32,309 nt of DNA from Cellvibrionaceae bacterium (GCA_025800365.1 JAOXRT010000040.1:1-32309), one strand, 5' to 3'; shown: positions 1-8,612, counted from the first letter of the stretch. Made by a program: numbers and translations. The notes: a model not told the origin generated them from the sequence alone.

Positions 1-1
1 T

Positions 2-2149
2 GCAGCCTTGTTTCAATACCGACTTGGCAACAGTGGCCCATGGCTGGATGTGCCCGTCGATAGAATTATCGATTTACCTGACGGCGGTAATCAGTTAATT
101 CAAGTTAGAACTGATACGGTTAGTGATTTAATCGATGAGGCGGATGAAACCTTCACCTTAAGTGCGGAACTTAGCAGCAATGGCAGCACTGTGTCTGATG
201 CGGGTTTGGGCACTATTCTTGATGACGATGAAACTCCGGACAACCTGCAAGCTAGTTCCGCAATTGTATCTGAGGAAGGAATCACTCCAGCTGGTTTGCC
301 TGACTCGATTGGTAGCCCAACAGATACGACAGACTCTGCTAGTGCTACAGGCACAATTAGTTTTGATGATGCAGGCGATAATAATCCATTTGCAATCAGT
401 TTGTCGGGGCCTAGTGGTATAAGCTCGGCAGGTAATGCCGTTGTGTGGAATTATGACAGTGGTAGCCGTACTTTAACCGGTAGCTACGATGACAATGGTA
501 CCCCGGTTACGGTAGCGACCGTTGTTTTAGATCCGCTCGCGAGTAATGCGGGAAGTCATAGCATGGACTATACCGTTACCTTTGAGCGCGGTATCGATCA
601 CCCGGTAGCTAATGTTGAAGATGTTTTAGATCTGCAATTTGGCATCTCGATCGATGACGGTGTAAACCCGGTAGCAAATAGTAATTTCACCGTATCGGTA
701 GAAGATGACTCGCCTCTGGTTGAAGATGTGACACGCCAAATCGATGTGCCTCCAGCGCAAACCAATTTAATGATTGTGTTAGATATTTCTGGCAGCATGC
801 AAGGGAGTAATCTCGCGTTAGCGAAAGAAGCAATCAATCGCCTCATTGATACTTATGAGGCTAATGGGGATGTTCGTGTCACTATTGTAGGGTTTAGTAC
901 GACGGCTAGTGTCGAACAGCCTTACTGGCAATCTTCAGATGCAGCTAAACTTGATGTTGATGCGTTAAGTGCTGGAGGGTGGACAAACTATGATGGTGCG
1001 CTAGCGGTGGCGCAGACCGCTTATACCGACGCTAACAATGGCAATATGTTGGCGGATGCCAAAAATGTTTTATATTTCTTATCTGATGGCGAGCCGACCG
1101 CGGCCGACGGTGATGTGAATGTATTGGCTAACTCCCCTGTCTTGGATCAAAATAGCAGCCCTGGTAATGCTGATTTCGGCATTCAAGCCAATGAAGAAAG
1201 TGCTTGGATTGCGTTTTTAAATAGTAACGATGTGGATGCCTATTCTTTTGGAATGGGCACAGGGCCAACCTTAGCGAGCTTAAATCCTATCGCCTATGAT
1301 GGCGAAAATGGTGTCGATAAAGACGCTATTCAAGTTGATGACTTAAATGATCTGGATGATGCCTTACAAAGCACTGTAGAAATTCCTGAAGTGGACGGTA
1401 ATTTATTGGGTAATCTAGGTGGGTTATTCGGCGCCGATGGCGGCATTATTCTTGAATTTGTTGATCGTCGTGATACACCTGATGATAGCAGTGATGATGT
1501 ACTCTATCGATACAACAGTGTTACCGATGAAATTACCAACACCCAAACAGGGACTGTAATTAGTGGTCAAACTCTGGTCATTACTACGGCTCTTGGTGCG
1601 GCGCTCACTGTTGATATGGTGAGTGGTGATTATTCTTATCAGGCGAACTATCAAGTGACTGATGATGTTAGTGAGTATTTTGGCTTCCGCTTGTTAGATG
1701 TTGATGGTGATGTTTCCCGCAACACTGATCCTGCAGCACCAGATCCAAATAATGCTCTGTTAACATTTAATGTAACGCGCGCTAGCTCCAGTTCTAGCCC
1801 ATTGAGAATTCAGAGAGGCGAGCCTGAATCCATACTAGAGGAGCAAGATAATATCGTGATGTTCCCTGCAACAGATGGTATATCTTCTGTGCCAGCTACA
1901 TTGCTTGCAGAAAACTCAGATATAGCTAATTTTGAAGGTTTAACAGGCATAGACTTCGGCGATATTTTGGATACAACAGAGGCGGAAAGCTTGGATCATT
2001 GGTTTGCTGATAATGTCGTGACTATTGTTAGCGCTAAGTCAGAGGAGCCGCTTAATGAGGAAGCTCCGGCAGCGGATGTTTATGATGCCTTTATGCCAGA
2101 TTCACCGCTGAGCAATGCCATCATGCAAGATGAAATAGCCTTATTGTAA
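2..2149 (+). CDS. 3' part of a type I secreted adhesin with a VWA domain (5' partial)
   Basis: The frame is open from base 2, so the gene begins before the window. About 715 residues are visible. Counting from the TTG at base 8, the first ~75 residues look like the end of a Calx-beta-type repeat (acidic, ending ILDDDE). Residues ~85-235 match the T1SS-143 repeat style (SEEG, a GTISFDD stretch, ending SVEDDSP). Residues ~254-450 form a von Willebrand A domain with an intact MIDAS: DISGS at 259-263, T326 and D360. The last ~150 residues are acidic and low in complexity and end in DEIALL, which suits a type I secretion signal. I see no glycine-rich RTX nonapeptides in the visible part, although such proteins often carry them near the C-terminus. 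The likely role is a cell-surface or secreted, metal-dependent adhesin of the LapA type. The exporter genes are not in the window. Confidence 0.8.
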   Translation, partial: AALFQYRLGNSGPWLDVPVDRIIDLPDGGNQLIQVRTDTVSDLIDEADETFTLSAELSSNGSTVSDAGLGTILDDDETPDNLQASSAIVSEEGITPAGLPDSIGSPTDTTDSASATGTISFDDAGDNNPFAISLSGPSGISSAGNAVVWNYDSGSRTLTGSYDDNGTPVTVATVVLDPLASNAGSHSMDYTVTFERGIDHPVANVEDVLDLQFGISIDDGVNPVANSNFTVSVEDDSPLVEDVTRQIDVPPAQTNLMIVLDISGSMQGSNLALAKEAINRLIDTYEANGDVRVTIVGFSTTASVEQPYWQSSDAAKLDVDALSAGGWTNYDGALAVAQTAYTDANNGNMLADAKNVLYFLSDGEPTAADGDVNVLANSPVLDQNSSPGNADFGIQANEESAWIAFLNSNDVDAYSFGMGTGPTLASLNPIAYDGENGVDKDAIQVDDLNDLDDALQSTVEIPEVDGNLLGNLGGLFGADGGIILEFVDRRDTPDDSSDDVLYRYNSVTDEITNTQTGTVISGQTLVITTALGAALTVDMVSGDYSYQANYQVTDDVSEYFGFRLLDVDGDVSRNTDPAAPDPNNALLTFNVTRASSSSSPLRIQRGEPESILEEQDNIVMFPATDGISSVPATLLAENSDIANFEGLTGIDFGDILDTTEAESLDHWFADNVVTIVSAKSEEPLNEEAPAADVYDAFMPDSPLSNAIMQDEIALL

Positions 2150-2157
2150 ACCGTTAA

Positions 2158-2194
2158 ATGCCGGAGTCTGAAAGGCTCCGGTATTATATTTTCT
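2158..2194. terminator. Bidirectional hairpin terminator between convergent genes
   Basis: A 6-bp stem, CCGGAG at 2161-2166 pairing with CTCCGG at 2176-2181, is followed by TATTATATTTT. It lies 11 bases after the adhesin stop and directly next to the stop of the minus-strand TetR gene, so it can serve the adhesin and perhaps both genes. Confidence 0.6.
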
Positions 2195-2915
2195 CTTCCA
2201 AACGATCGGCGATACGCTCCAAACGTTCACACAAATCCAATTCTTTTTTATTGTCTTTTGAACACTGATCTTCTGAGTTTTCCATACTTTGCCATATCGG
2301 TTGGCAAAGAGAGTGGGCGTAAGCTTTTAACTTCTCTTGGTCTAATTTTGTTTCTTCGGCTTCAAGCTGCGCCAGCATACTTCGCACACCATACTCCATA
2401 CTGCCAAAGAATAAATCTCGCATGGCACTCAGTTTGATATCTTCCTTTAGCTCTTTACGGGCGATGCCTTCGCGAATCACCTGATCAAAAAGACTGGTGT
2501 AAATTTTACTGTGCTTGAAGATGCTGGAGTTACGATAATCCAAATAGAAATTAAAATGCTCGCTAAAGTACACGGCCAGCAGTCGCATTAAAAGAAAGTT
2601 ATCTTCTGAGATTACGCAGATGTGATTTTCCGCTAGGAAATTGAATTGTTCTTTGCAACCATGCTTATTCACAAGCCCTTCTTGGGCAGTGTTTCTTAAA
2701 CGTTCGTAAAAGCCTTGAATAATAACTTCTAAAAGAACGCTCTTGCTTTCGAAATTATTAAATACTGTACCTTCGGAAACCCCGGCGGCCTTGGCAATTT
2801 GGCGTGTGCTGCTGTGGTGGTAGCCCTGCTCGGAAAATAAGCCAATAGCGGCCTGAAGGATCTTTTCCCTTCTTTCTTGGGAGCGATTTTCCGGTTTAGG
2901 ACGGGTGGCAGCCAT
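2184..2915 (-). CDS. TetR/AcrR family transcriptional regulator
   Basis: This 243-aa protein has a typical N-terminal TetR helix-turn-helix at residues ~15-62 (RREKILQAAIGLF, then GVSEGTVFNNFESKS). A helical ligand-binding region follows, and the C-terminal tail is charged. Family members are dimeric repressors that release DNA when a small ligand, often an acyl-CoA, binds. It is transcribed divergently from the acyl-CoA dehydrogenase at 3173, with 257 bp between the starts, so that gene and its own gene are the likely targets. The core TTGATCAA occurs at 2952-2959, about 37 bp before its own start, and TTGATCA recurs at 3137-3143 near the dehydrogenase start. These are candidate operator cores, but weak ones. 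The ligand cannot be read from the sequence. Confidence 0.85.
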   Translation of the reverse strand: MAATRPKPENRSQERREKILQAAIGLFSEQGYHHSSTRQIAKAAGVSEGTVFNNFESKSVLLEVIIQGFYERLRNTAQEGLVNKHGCKEQFNFLAENHICVISEDNFLLMRLLAVYFSEHFNFYLDYRNSSIFKHSKIYTSLFDQVIREGIARKELKEDIKLSAMRDLFFGSMEYGVRSMLAQLEAEETKLDQEKLKAYAHSLCQPIWQSMENSEDQCSKDNKKELDLCERLERIADRLEEKI

Positions 2916-3031
2916 GTTGATTCCTGAAATTGCTTAATTCTTGTCAAATCTTTGATCAATATTTGCCCATTCGGGCGGGCGAAATGCACGCCAGTATAAC
3001 CCAATTCCAGCGGCTAATACGGCCACTCTAC

Positions 3032-3059
3032 TTGACTGTGAGCACTGCTTCAATATATT
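3032..3059 (+). promoter_or_regulatory. Candidate sigma70 promoter of the AtuD-like gene
   Basis: TTGACT at 3032-3037, a 16-bp spacer and TATATT at 3054-3059 form a good -35/-10 pair. Downstream, TGCTCATT occurs at 3067 and 3087, and ATTGGGGC at 3077 and 3092, so the leader holds short direct repeats. The assignment rests on base matches only. Confidence 0.4.
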
Positions 3060-3172
3060 GTTGTGGTGCTCATTTAATTGGGGCGATGCTCATTGGGGCA
3101 ATGATCCTTCAGTGTAAGGTCCTGCAATGGCTGTAATTGATCAGTAATCAGTAGCGTTTGAGGAGGAAGGCG

Positions 3173-4318
3173 ATGATTTTTAGCGCAGAACATGAGCAAC
3201 TACGAGAAACCGTACAACGATTTGTGCGTGATGAGATCAACCCCTACGTGGATGATTGGGAAAAAGCCGGTATTTTTCCGGCCAAAGAGCTGTATAAGAA
3301 AGCGGCGGACTTAGGCTTGCTGGGCATCAACAAGCCCGAAGAATACGGAGGCTTGGGCTTGGATTACAGCTTTCAGGCCATATTTGCTGAGGAGATTGGG
3401 CGCGCTGATCATATGAGCTCCCCCTTGGGCTTAGGGGTTCATACCACCATGGCAACGCCTGCCTTAACTAACTTTGGCGGTCACGATTTAAAACAAGAAT
3501 TCCTAGCCCCGGCAATTGCTGGTGAGAGAGTTGCTTGTATTGGAGTTAGCGAGCCAAGCGCAGGCTCTGATGTGGCCCAGCTAAAAACCCAGGCCAAGCA
3601 ACAGGGTGATGACTACGTTATTAATGGCACAAAAATGTGGATTACCAATTCCACGCAGTCAGATTTTATTTGCTTGTTGGCCAATACCTCTGAAGGGCCG
3701 GTGCATAAAAATAAATCTTTGATTATCGTGCCGAGCGATACCCCAGGAATCAGCTTTTCTAAACCACTGGAAAAGCTGGGTATGCATGCTTCAGATACCG
3801 CTCAGATCTTTTTTGATAATGTTAAGGTTCCAGTACGCCATCGTATTGGCGAAGAAGGTAAAGGCTTCTTCTATCAAATGCAGCAGTTTCAAGAGGAACG
3901 TTTGTGGTGTGCCTTAAGCTGCTTGAAGGTATTTGAAAACTGTATTGATAGAACCATCGAATATACCCGTGAACGGCAGATTTTTGGTGCGCCCGTACTG
4001 CACAATCAATCCATTCATTATCATTTGGCGGAGCTACAAGCAGAAGTCGAACTACTACGCTCGCTATGCTTTGATGCCGTTGAGAAAATTATGCATGGTG
4101 AAGACGTAACCCGCCTAGCTACCATTGCTAAGTTCAAACTGGGTAAATTGACCCAGAAAATTCCTAATGATTGCTTGCAGTACTGGGGAGGTATGGGCTT
4201 TATGTGGGATAACTATGTAGCAAGGGTATACCGTGATATCCGCGCAGCTGCAATTGGTGGCGGCTCGGATGAAACAATGCTGGCGGTGCTTTCTAAAATT
4301 ATGGGCACACACCCTTAA
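3173..4318 (+). CDS. atuD: Acyl-CoA dehydrogenase, citronellyl-CoA dehydrogenase (AtuD)-like
   Basis: This is an FAD-dependent acyl-CoA dehydrogenase of 381 aa, introducing an alpha-beta double bond into an acyl-CoA in the cytoplasm. I chose ATG 3173 over the upstream TTG at 3158 because AGGAGG at 3161-3166 sits six bases before it. The FAD/substrate signature IGVSEPSAGSD is at ~123-133, then INGTKMWITN. The classic YEGT glutamate is absent: the C-terminal motif is GGGSDETML. A glutamate in helix G (EERLW, E242) sits where isovaleryl-CoA and long-chain dehydrogenases carry their base. GGGSDE is what I recall from AtuD of acyclic terpenoid degradation, but no other atu genes are present, so the substrate could be another branched or medium-chain acyl-CoA. 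A TetR gene is divergent. Confidence 0.75.
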   Translation: MIFSAEHEQLRETVQRFVRDEINPYVDDWEKAGIFPAKELYKKAADLGLLGINKPEEYGGLGLDYSFQAIFAEEIGRADHMSSPLGLGVHTTMATPALTNFGGHDLKQEFLAPAIAGERVACIGVSEPSAGSDVAQLKTQAKQQGDDYVINGTKMWITNSTQSDFICLLANTSEGPVHKNKSLIIVPSDTPGISFSKPLEKLGMHASDTAQIFFDNVKVPVRHRIGEEGKGFFYQMQQFQEERLWCALSCLKVFENCIDRTIEYTRERQIFGAPVLHNQSIHYHLAELQAEVELLRSLCFDAVEKIMHGEDVTRLATIAKFKLGKLTQKIPNDCLQYWGGMGFMWDNYVARVYRDIRAAAIGGGSDETMLAVLSKIMGTHP

Positions 4319-4354
4319 AATAAAGCGCCCTTGTTTTATAAGGGCGCTTTATTT
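4318..4354. terminator. Bidirectional rho-independent terminator
   Basis: A perfect 11-bp stem, AAAGCGCCCTT (4322-4332) with AAGGGCGCTTT (4340-4350) and a seven-base loop, is flanked by A residues on the left and T residues on the right, so it works in both directions. It separates the AtuD-like gene from the convergent aminotransferase. Confidence 0.9.
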
Positions 4355-4383
4355 GCCGAAGGGGATAATTTGAAAGTCAGGAG

Positions 4384-5781
4384 CTACAATAAACCCTCGG
4401 TTTTTAAATCGTCGATAGTAAGCTCAATACTCTTACGTAGAGTGCTTACAATAAAATCGACATCCTCTTTTGTCATGGTCAGTGGCGGCGACATAACATT
4501 TAGATGAACAATAGCGCGGGTAATTAAACCCAGCTCATCGGCGTGGTTGGATACACGTTTACCGATATCTTCCTCTTCAGGAAACAGCGCTTTAGTGGCT
4601 TTATCGGCAACATATTCCACACAGACCATAAACTTACGGCCGCGCACCTGCCCGACGATAGGAAGATCTTCCAAGGTTTTAAGTTGCTCCTCGAAGTAAG
4701 GGCCAACTTCCATGACATTTTCTAAAAGCTTTTCGCGCTCAAGGATCTCAATGTTCTTCAGCGCTGCCGCACAGGCAACTGGGTGACCAGAGTAAGTGAA
4801 ACCATGAGCAAAGCAACGGCCTGAATCCTCGGCATTAAGGACATCCCAAATCTCATCGGAAAACAACAAAGCGCCAAGCGGTTGATAACCAGAGCTTAGG
4901 CCTTTTGCACAAGTAATCATATCTGGAATGATGCCGAATTCGCTTTCTGAGGCAAACCAGTGCCCAAGACGACCAAAGGCCGTTACTACCTCATCGGCAA
5001 CAAACAAAATATCGTTTTGCTTACAAACTTGGTGCATACGTTGCAGATAGCCTTCTGGGGCTACGATAACGCCACCAGCACCCATAATAGGCTCAGCAAA
5101 AAAGGCGGCCACTTTATCAGCACCTAGCTCAGCTATTTTATCTTCAAACTCTTTAACAAGCTGATCGACAAAGTCGGCTTCGCTTTGACCTTCTTCCGCA
5201 CAGCGGTAGTAGTTTGGGTAAGATAAATGGTGAATCGTATCGCTGATGTAATCAAACTCCGGCGGATGATCTCCAGGCTTGCCACCAATCGACATAGCAG
5301 CATAGGTCGAACCGTGATAAGAATTCATGCGCGAGATAATGTGTTTTTTCTCGTGCTTACCGCGACAATTCTGATAGTAGTGAATCATACGAAACGCAGT
5401 ATCAACAGCGGTTGAACCACCACAAGTAAAGAACACATGGTTAATCGGTGCAGGGGCTAACTCAGCCAGCTTTGCCGCTAGTTTTGCAGCAGGAACATTG
5501 GTGAGATCCACAAACGGGCTGGCGTAGGATAGCTCGTAAGCTTGTGCCGCAATCGCTTCGGCCATTTCCTTACGGCCGAGGCCGATATTATTGCACCAAA
5601 GCCCGCCGACAGAATCGAAATAACGCTTTCCATCGGTATCGTAGATATAGCAGCCTTCACCTTTGGCGATGGCTAGGGCGCCTTCTTCTCGAAATACATC
5701 GAAGATCTGCCAAGGGTGCAGATGGTGATCCTTATCGATTTGATTGATGGCTTGGCTATCGTATTGCTCGCTCTGGCTCAT
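4384..5781 (-). CDS. Class III PLP-dependent omega-aminotransferase (SpuC-like)
   Basis: This 465-aa fold-type I aminotransferase moves an amino group from a diamine or omega-amino acid to a keto acid, probably pyruvate. Visible hallmarks are the phosphate-binding FFTCGGSTAV at ~117-126, SYHGST at ~154-159, the cofactor aspartate in VADEV (D263), and the Schiff-base lysine in TCAKGLSSGYQPLG (K293). FTYSGHP follows. Length and motifs match putrescine-pyruvate or beta-alanine-type aminotransferases such as SpuC. The LuxR-type gene lies upstream on the same strand, and the intervening 153 bp holds repeated motifs, so that regulator probably controls it. A PuuB-like oxidase at 17475-18758 may belong to the same nitrogen pathway. 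The exact amine donor is not certain. Confidence 0.8.
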   Translation of the reverse strand: MSQSEQYDSQAINQIDKDHHLHPWQIFDVFREEGALAIAKGEGCYIYDTDGKRYFDSVGGLWCNNIGLGRKEMAEAIAAQAYELSYASPFVDLTNVPAAKLAAKLAELAPAPINHVFFTCGGSTAVDTAFRMIHYYQNCRGKHEKKHIISRMNSYHGSTYAAMSIGGKPGDHPPEFDYISDTIHHLSYPNYYRCAEEGQSEADFVDQLVKEFEDKIAELGADKVAAFFAEPIMGAGGVIVAPEGYLQRMHQVCKQNDILFVADEVVTAFGRLGHWFASESEFGIIPDMITCAKGLSSGYQPLGALLFSDEIWDVLNAEDSGRCFAHGFTYSGHPVACAAALKNIEILEREKLLENVMEVGPYFEEQLKTLEDLPIVGQVRGRKFMVCVEYVADKATKALFPEEEDIGKRVSNHADELGLITRAIVHLNVMSPPLTMTKEDVDFIVSTLRKSIELTIDDLKTEGLL

Positions 5782-5805
5782 AGTGCTCTCGGTTTTGTTT
5801 TATCA

Positions 5806-5899
5806 CATAGGGTATAAGACTATGCAAAAGCCAGCTTGCTGCCCATACCCCTATAGGGTAGGTGTTAGACAATGTAGCTGTTAGTGCTAGACAGTGTAG
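5806..5899. promoter_or_regulatory. Repeated motifs upstream of the aminotransferase (candidate regulator sites)
   Basis: ATAGGGTA occurs at 5806-5813 and 5853-5860. The second copy is part of an inverted pair, TACCC (5846-5850) and GGGTA (5856-5860), whose centre CCCTATAGGG is a perfect palindrome. TAGACAATGTAG (5866-5877) and TAGACAGTGTAG (5888-5899) repeat with a 22-bp period, two helical turns. The cluster lies 25-118 bp before the aminotransferase start and just past the stop of the LuxR-type gene. Confidence 0.45.
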
Positions 5900-5934
5900 G
5901 TGATAAATAGTGCGTGCAGCCGCGAATTTGCCCT

Positions 5935-6768
5935 TTATGTGGCTTTAGGTCGTTGATGGTAGGCCAATAGCGGGTCTCCAATATCTTGCGGCCCCAGTAG
6001 GCTTAAGGAGTTGAGGAATAAGGAGAAAAGCTCGGATTGGGAGTTGATATCCAGCTTGTTGTAGAGGTTGCGTTTGTGCACCTTGATGGTCTCCATCGAG
6101 ATGCCTAAGCGTTCGGCCATCGATTTGGTTGAGTGCCCTTGCAGCAGCAAGCGTGCGATTTCTGCCTCACGCTGGGTCAAAAATGACTGCCCGAACAGGG
6201 TAAAGGCTTGCTGCAAGCGTTGGTGCATATCATCTTGCTCTTGAGCCGAATTGCCTTGACCGAATTCGCGCCAGTGCTGGGACATGATCGCCAGCACCCA
6301 AGGGCTAAGTTGCTGCAGGCTTGCTTTTGCGGCCTCATCAAAGGCCTTGGTGCTGCAAAGGGATAGATGAATATAATCCTGTTCGACCTGCAATAGATAG
6401 CCAATTTCATCAGCAAAGTTAGCGAATTGGAAATACTGCTTAAAATACTCACTTTGCTCAAAGTCATCGGCGGCAAGCTCTGCAAGACGATAGATACCGC
6501 TGTCTTGTTGCTCTTGGCAGGCTTGAAAATATGGATCTAAAAGATAGGCCCCTGACATATAGCGATTCATGCTGGCCTGCTTGCCGATAATGCCATCTTC
6601 GTAAATATCCAGTAGCAGCTTAGGGCGCCCATCTTTGGGAAAAGCAAATGCGGCTAAGCTTTGCACTGGGCAGATATACTCAAAGAAAGCCAACATGCTG
6701 TCTGCGAAGCCTTCCTGGCCGATATTCTCAGTTACCCGAGCCATGGCGGGTATTAAGGCTTCAAGCAT
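5935..6768 (-). CDS. LuxR family transcriptional regulator
   Basis: This 277-aa protein has a C-terminal LuxR/FixJ helix-turn-helix at ~197-255 (LTQREAEIARLLLQG, then MAERLGISMETIKVHKRNLYNKL). The first ~190 residues show no receiver aspartate, no ATPase motifs and no clear autoinducer-binding signature. They are probably a divergent sensory domain. It lies directly upstream of the aminotransferase on the same strand and divergent from the PQQ-type dehydrogenase at 6922, so either neighbour could be a target. The repeated motifs before the aminotransferase favour that one. The inducer is unknown. Confidence 0.8.
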   Translation of the reverse strand: MLEALIPAMARVTENIGQEGFADSMLAFFEYICPVQSLAAFAFPKDGRPKLLLDIYEDGIIGKQASMNRYMSGAYLLDPYFQACQEQQDSGIYRLAELAADDFEQSEYFKQYFQFANFADEIGYLLQVEQDYIHLSLCSTKAFDEAAKASLQQLSPWVLAIMSQHWREFGQGNSAQEQDDMHQRLQQAFTLFGQSFLTQREAEIARLLLQGHSTKSMAERLGISMETIKVHKRNLYNKLDINSQSELFSLFLNSLSLLGPQDIGDPLLAYHQRPKAT

Positions 6769-6921
6769 CTCTGGTCTCTCTAGATTGGCTTTAATTGGTT
6801 TTTTTGTGCTTATTTTGTACGTATTAAGACCTGCGTCATGTCAGGCAACATTATCGTCTCAATATAGGCAAATTATGATAATCTGCCAAGACTCTAACCA
6901 TAACAATAAAAGGAAATTCCC

Positions 6922-8430
6922 GTGGCCTTTCTGTTTAAGCTTGTTAAATGGCTTGTCATTCTACTTCTGGTTTTAGCTTTGGCGATTGCTGCTTTGTTGC
7001 AGTTCGGGCCGTTATCTTTGGGCAGTGCCAAGGCCATTCTTAATGTCTTGGGGGTTTACAGTGTTGAAGCACCCCAGCAAAGTGTTATTGCTCAGCGTTT
7101 GAAAGTCCCTGAAGGTTTTTCTGTTGGGCGTTATGCTGAAGGTTTGACTAAGGTACGCTTTATTGAGTTTAGCCGTTCGGGTGATCTTTTAGCGGTGCTT
7201 TCTCGTGATGGTCAGCTAGTGCGTTTAAAAGCCGATGCGGATGGCGATGGTCGTCATGATGGCAAAGAAATCCTAATGGAAGGCTTAAAAGCACCAAATG
7301 ATTTAGAGTTCTACGAGGATTATTTATACATCGCCGAATCCAACGCGATTGGCCGTGTTCGCTTCGATCATGAGCAAGGGAAGTTTTCTGGTGATTACGA
7401 AATTATTATTCCTGACTTGCCGGATGATGGTAATCATCGCAGTAAATCGATTCGCTTACATGATGGTAATTTGTATTTGAGTATTGGTTCTACCTGTAAT
7501 GTATGTGAAGAGGCTGATAAGCGTCGCGCGACTATTATGCGGTTTGATGTTGACGGTAAAAACGGTGAGGTTTTTGCCGCTGGTTTGCGTAACAGCGTAG
7601 GCTTGGATATTGCACCTTGGGATAATAGTTTGTATGCGACAGATAATGGTCGTGATTTACTGGGTGATGATTATCCGGTGTGTGAGCTAAATAAGGTAGA
7701 AGAAGGGCAGTTTTATGGCTGGCCTTATATTAATGGCTTTGGTGATTTAGATCCTGATTTCGGTCCAGGTCAGGAAGATCGTTTGTCTATCTCGACTTCT
7801 CCGGTATTTGGTTTTCCTGCTCATAATGCGCCTTTGGGGATGCGCTTTATTCGTGATGCTAAGTTTCCTTCTGCTTACAAAAAGTCGGCTCTGGTAGCAC
7901 TACATGGTTCTTGGAATCGCAGCAAGGCTGACGGTTATAAGGTGGTAGCCTTACACTGGCAAGATGATGGCTCGGTGATAGGCGAAGATTTTTTGAGTGG
8001 CTTTGAAAAAGATGAGGATATTATCGGGCGCCCGGTAGATATTGCCGAGGGGCCGGATGGTTGTGTTTATGTTTCTGATGATTATGCGGGCTCTATTTAC
8101 CGTGTTTGTCATGGGCAGTCGCAGAATACTTTGGTCGATTTGGCTAGTGATGCGGTAGCGGATAAGGCTTTTGAGGAGCTAAGTACGGAAGAGATGCGGG
8201 TAGCTTTGGCAGTTGGTGAGGAACTCTACAATCAGTATCCTTGTGCGTCTTGTCATTTGTTGCAAGGCAAGGGTAATAGTGGTGGTAAGTCTTTGGATGC
8301 TTTAAAGAGCCGTTACACTTTGCAGTCTTTAAGTGATTATTTCTTGCAACCTAATGCGCCTATGCCGGTGTATCCGTTTGATGAGGCTCAGCGTCGAGCG
8401 GTGGCTGTGTATTTATTATCGAGTGAGTGA
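6922..8430 (+). CDS. Membrane-anchored PQQ-type sugar/sorbosone dehydrogenase fused to cytochrome c
   Basis: The start is GTG 6922, with AAGGAA at 6910-6915 before it. The 502-aa product has one N-terminal hydrophobic segment (~8-28), so it is anchored with its body in the periplasm. Residues ~55-400 form a beta-propeller of the soluble glucose/sorbosone dehydrogenase class: HRSKSIRL with H172 at the expected catalytic position, GLRNSVGLD, ATDNGRD, FYGWPY and HGSWNRS. Residues ~425-502 are a small class I cytochrome c domain with CASCH at 441-445 and a likely axial Met in APMP (M481). It would oxidise an alcohol or aldose and pass electrons through the fused haem to the respiratory chain. An extra CNVC occurs at 192-195. 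PQQ synthesis genes are not in the window and the substrate is unknown. Confidence 0.8.
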   Translation: MAFLFKLVKWLVILLLVLALAIAALLQFGPLSLGSAKAILNVLGVYSVEAPQQSVIAQRLKVPEGFSVGRYAEGLTKVRFIEFSRSGDLLAVLSRDGQLVRLKADADGDGRHDGKEILMEGLKAPNDLEFYEDYLYIAESNAIGRVRFDHEQGKFSGDYEIIIPDLPDDGNHRSKSIRLHDGNLYLSIGSTCNVCEEADKRRATIMRFDVDGKNGEVFAAGLRNSVGLDIAPWDNSLYATDNGRDLLGDDYPVCELNKVEEGQFYGWPYINGFGDLDPDFGPGQEDRLSISTSPVFGFPAHNAPLGMRFIRDAKFPSAYKKSALVALHGSWNRSKADGYKVVALHWQDDGSVIGEDFLSGFEKDEDIIGRPVDIAEGPDGCVYVSDDYAGSIYRVCHGQSQNTLVDLASDAVADKAFEELSTEEMRVALAVGEELYNQYPCASCHLLQGKGNSGGKSLDALKSRYTLQSLSDYFLQPNAPMPVYPFDEAQRRAVAVYLLSSE

Positions 8431-8471
8431 GTTTTTATAGATTTTTAGTTTGGGGCTCCGAACCGGCCGAA

Positions 8472-8606
8472 CGTGGGGTAGCGCCTGTGCCACGATCGGT
8501 GGCCCTCCAGGCTACCCTCACTCACGAAAAAGCCTCGCTGAAAAGCGCGAGTCTTTTTCGCTCCTTCGGCACTCGCTCTTTATTGTGGCACAAGCGCTAC
8601 CCCACG
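8472..8606. repeat. 135-bp element with 22-bp inverted terminal arms
   Basis: The left arm 8472-8493 (begins CGTGGGGTAGCGC) and right arm 8585-8606 (ends GCGCTACCCCACG) are complementary over 22 bp with a single difference, which would be a G-U pair in minus-strand RNA. Inside are a second inverted repeat with 14-bp arms beginning CGAAAAAG and ending CTTTTTCG, and a local hairpin where GGGTAGC (8476-8482) can instead pair with GCTACCC (8511-8517) around GCCAC/GTGGC. Open frames through this stretch look spurious. It resembles a short dispersed palindromic or MITE-like element. Copy number in the genome is unknown. Confidence 0.6.
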
Positions 8607-8612
8607 CTCGTC

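Noticed and set aside
1424-1654. Minus-strand open frames inside the adhesin, dehydrogenase and kinase genes
   Set aside because: They are shadows of well-supported coding frames and have no domain or start signal.
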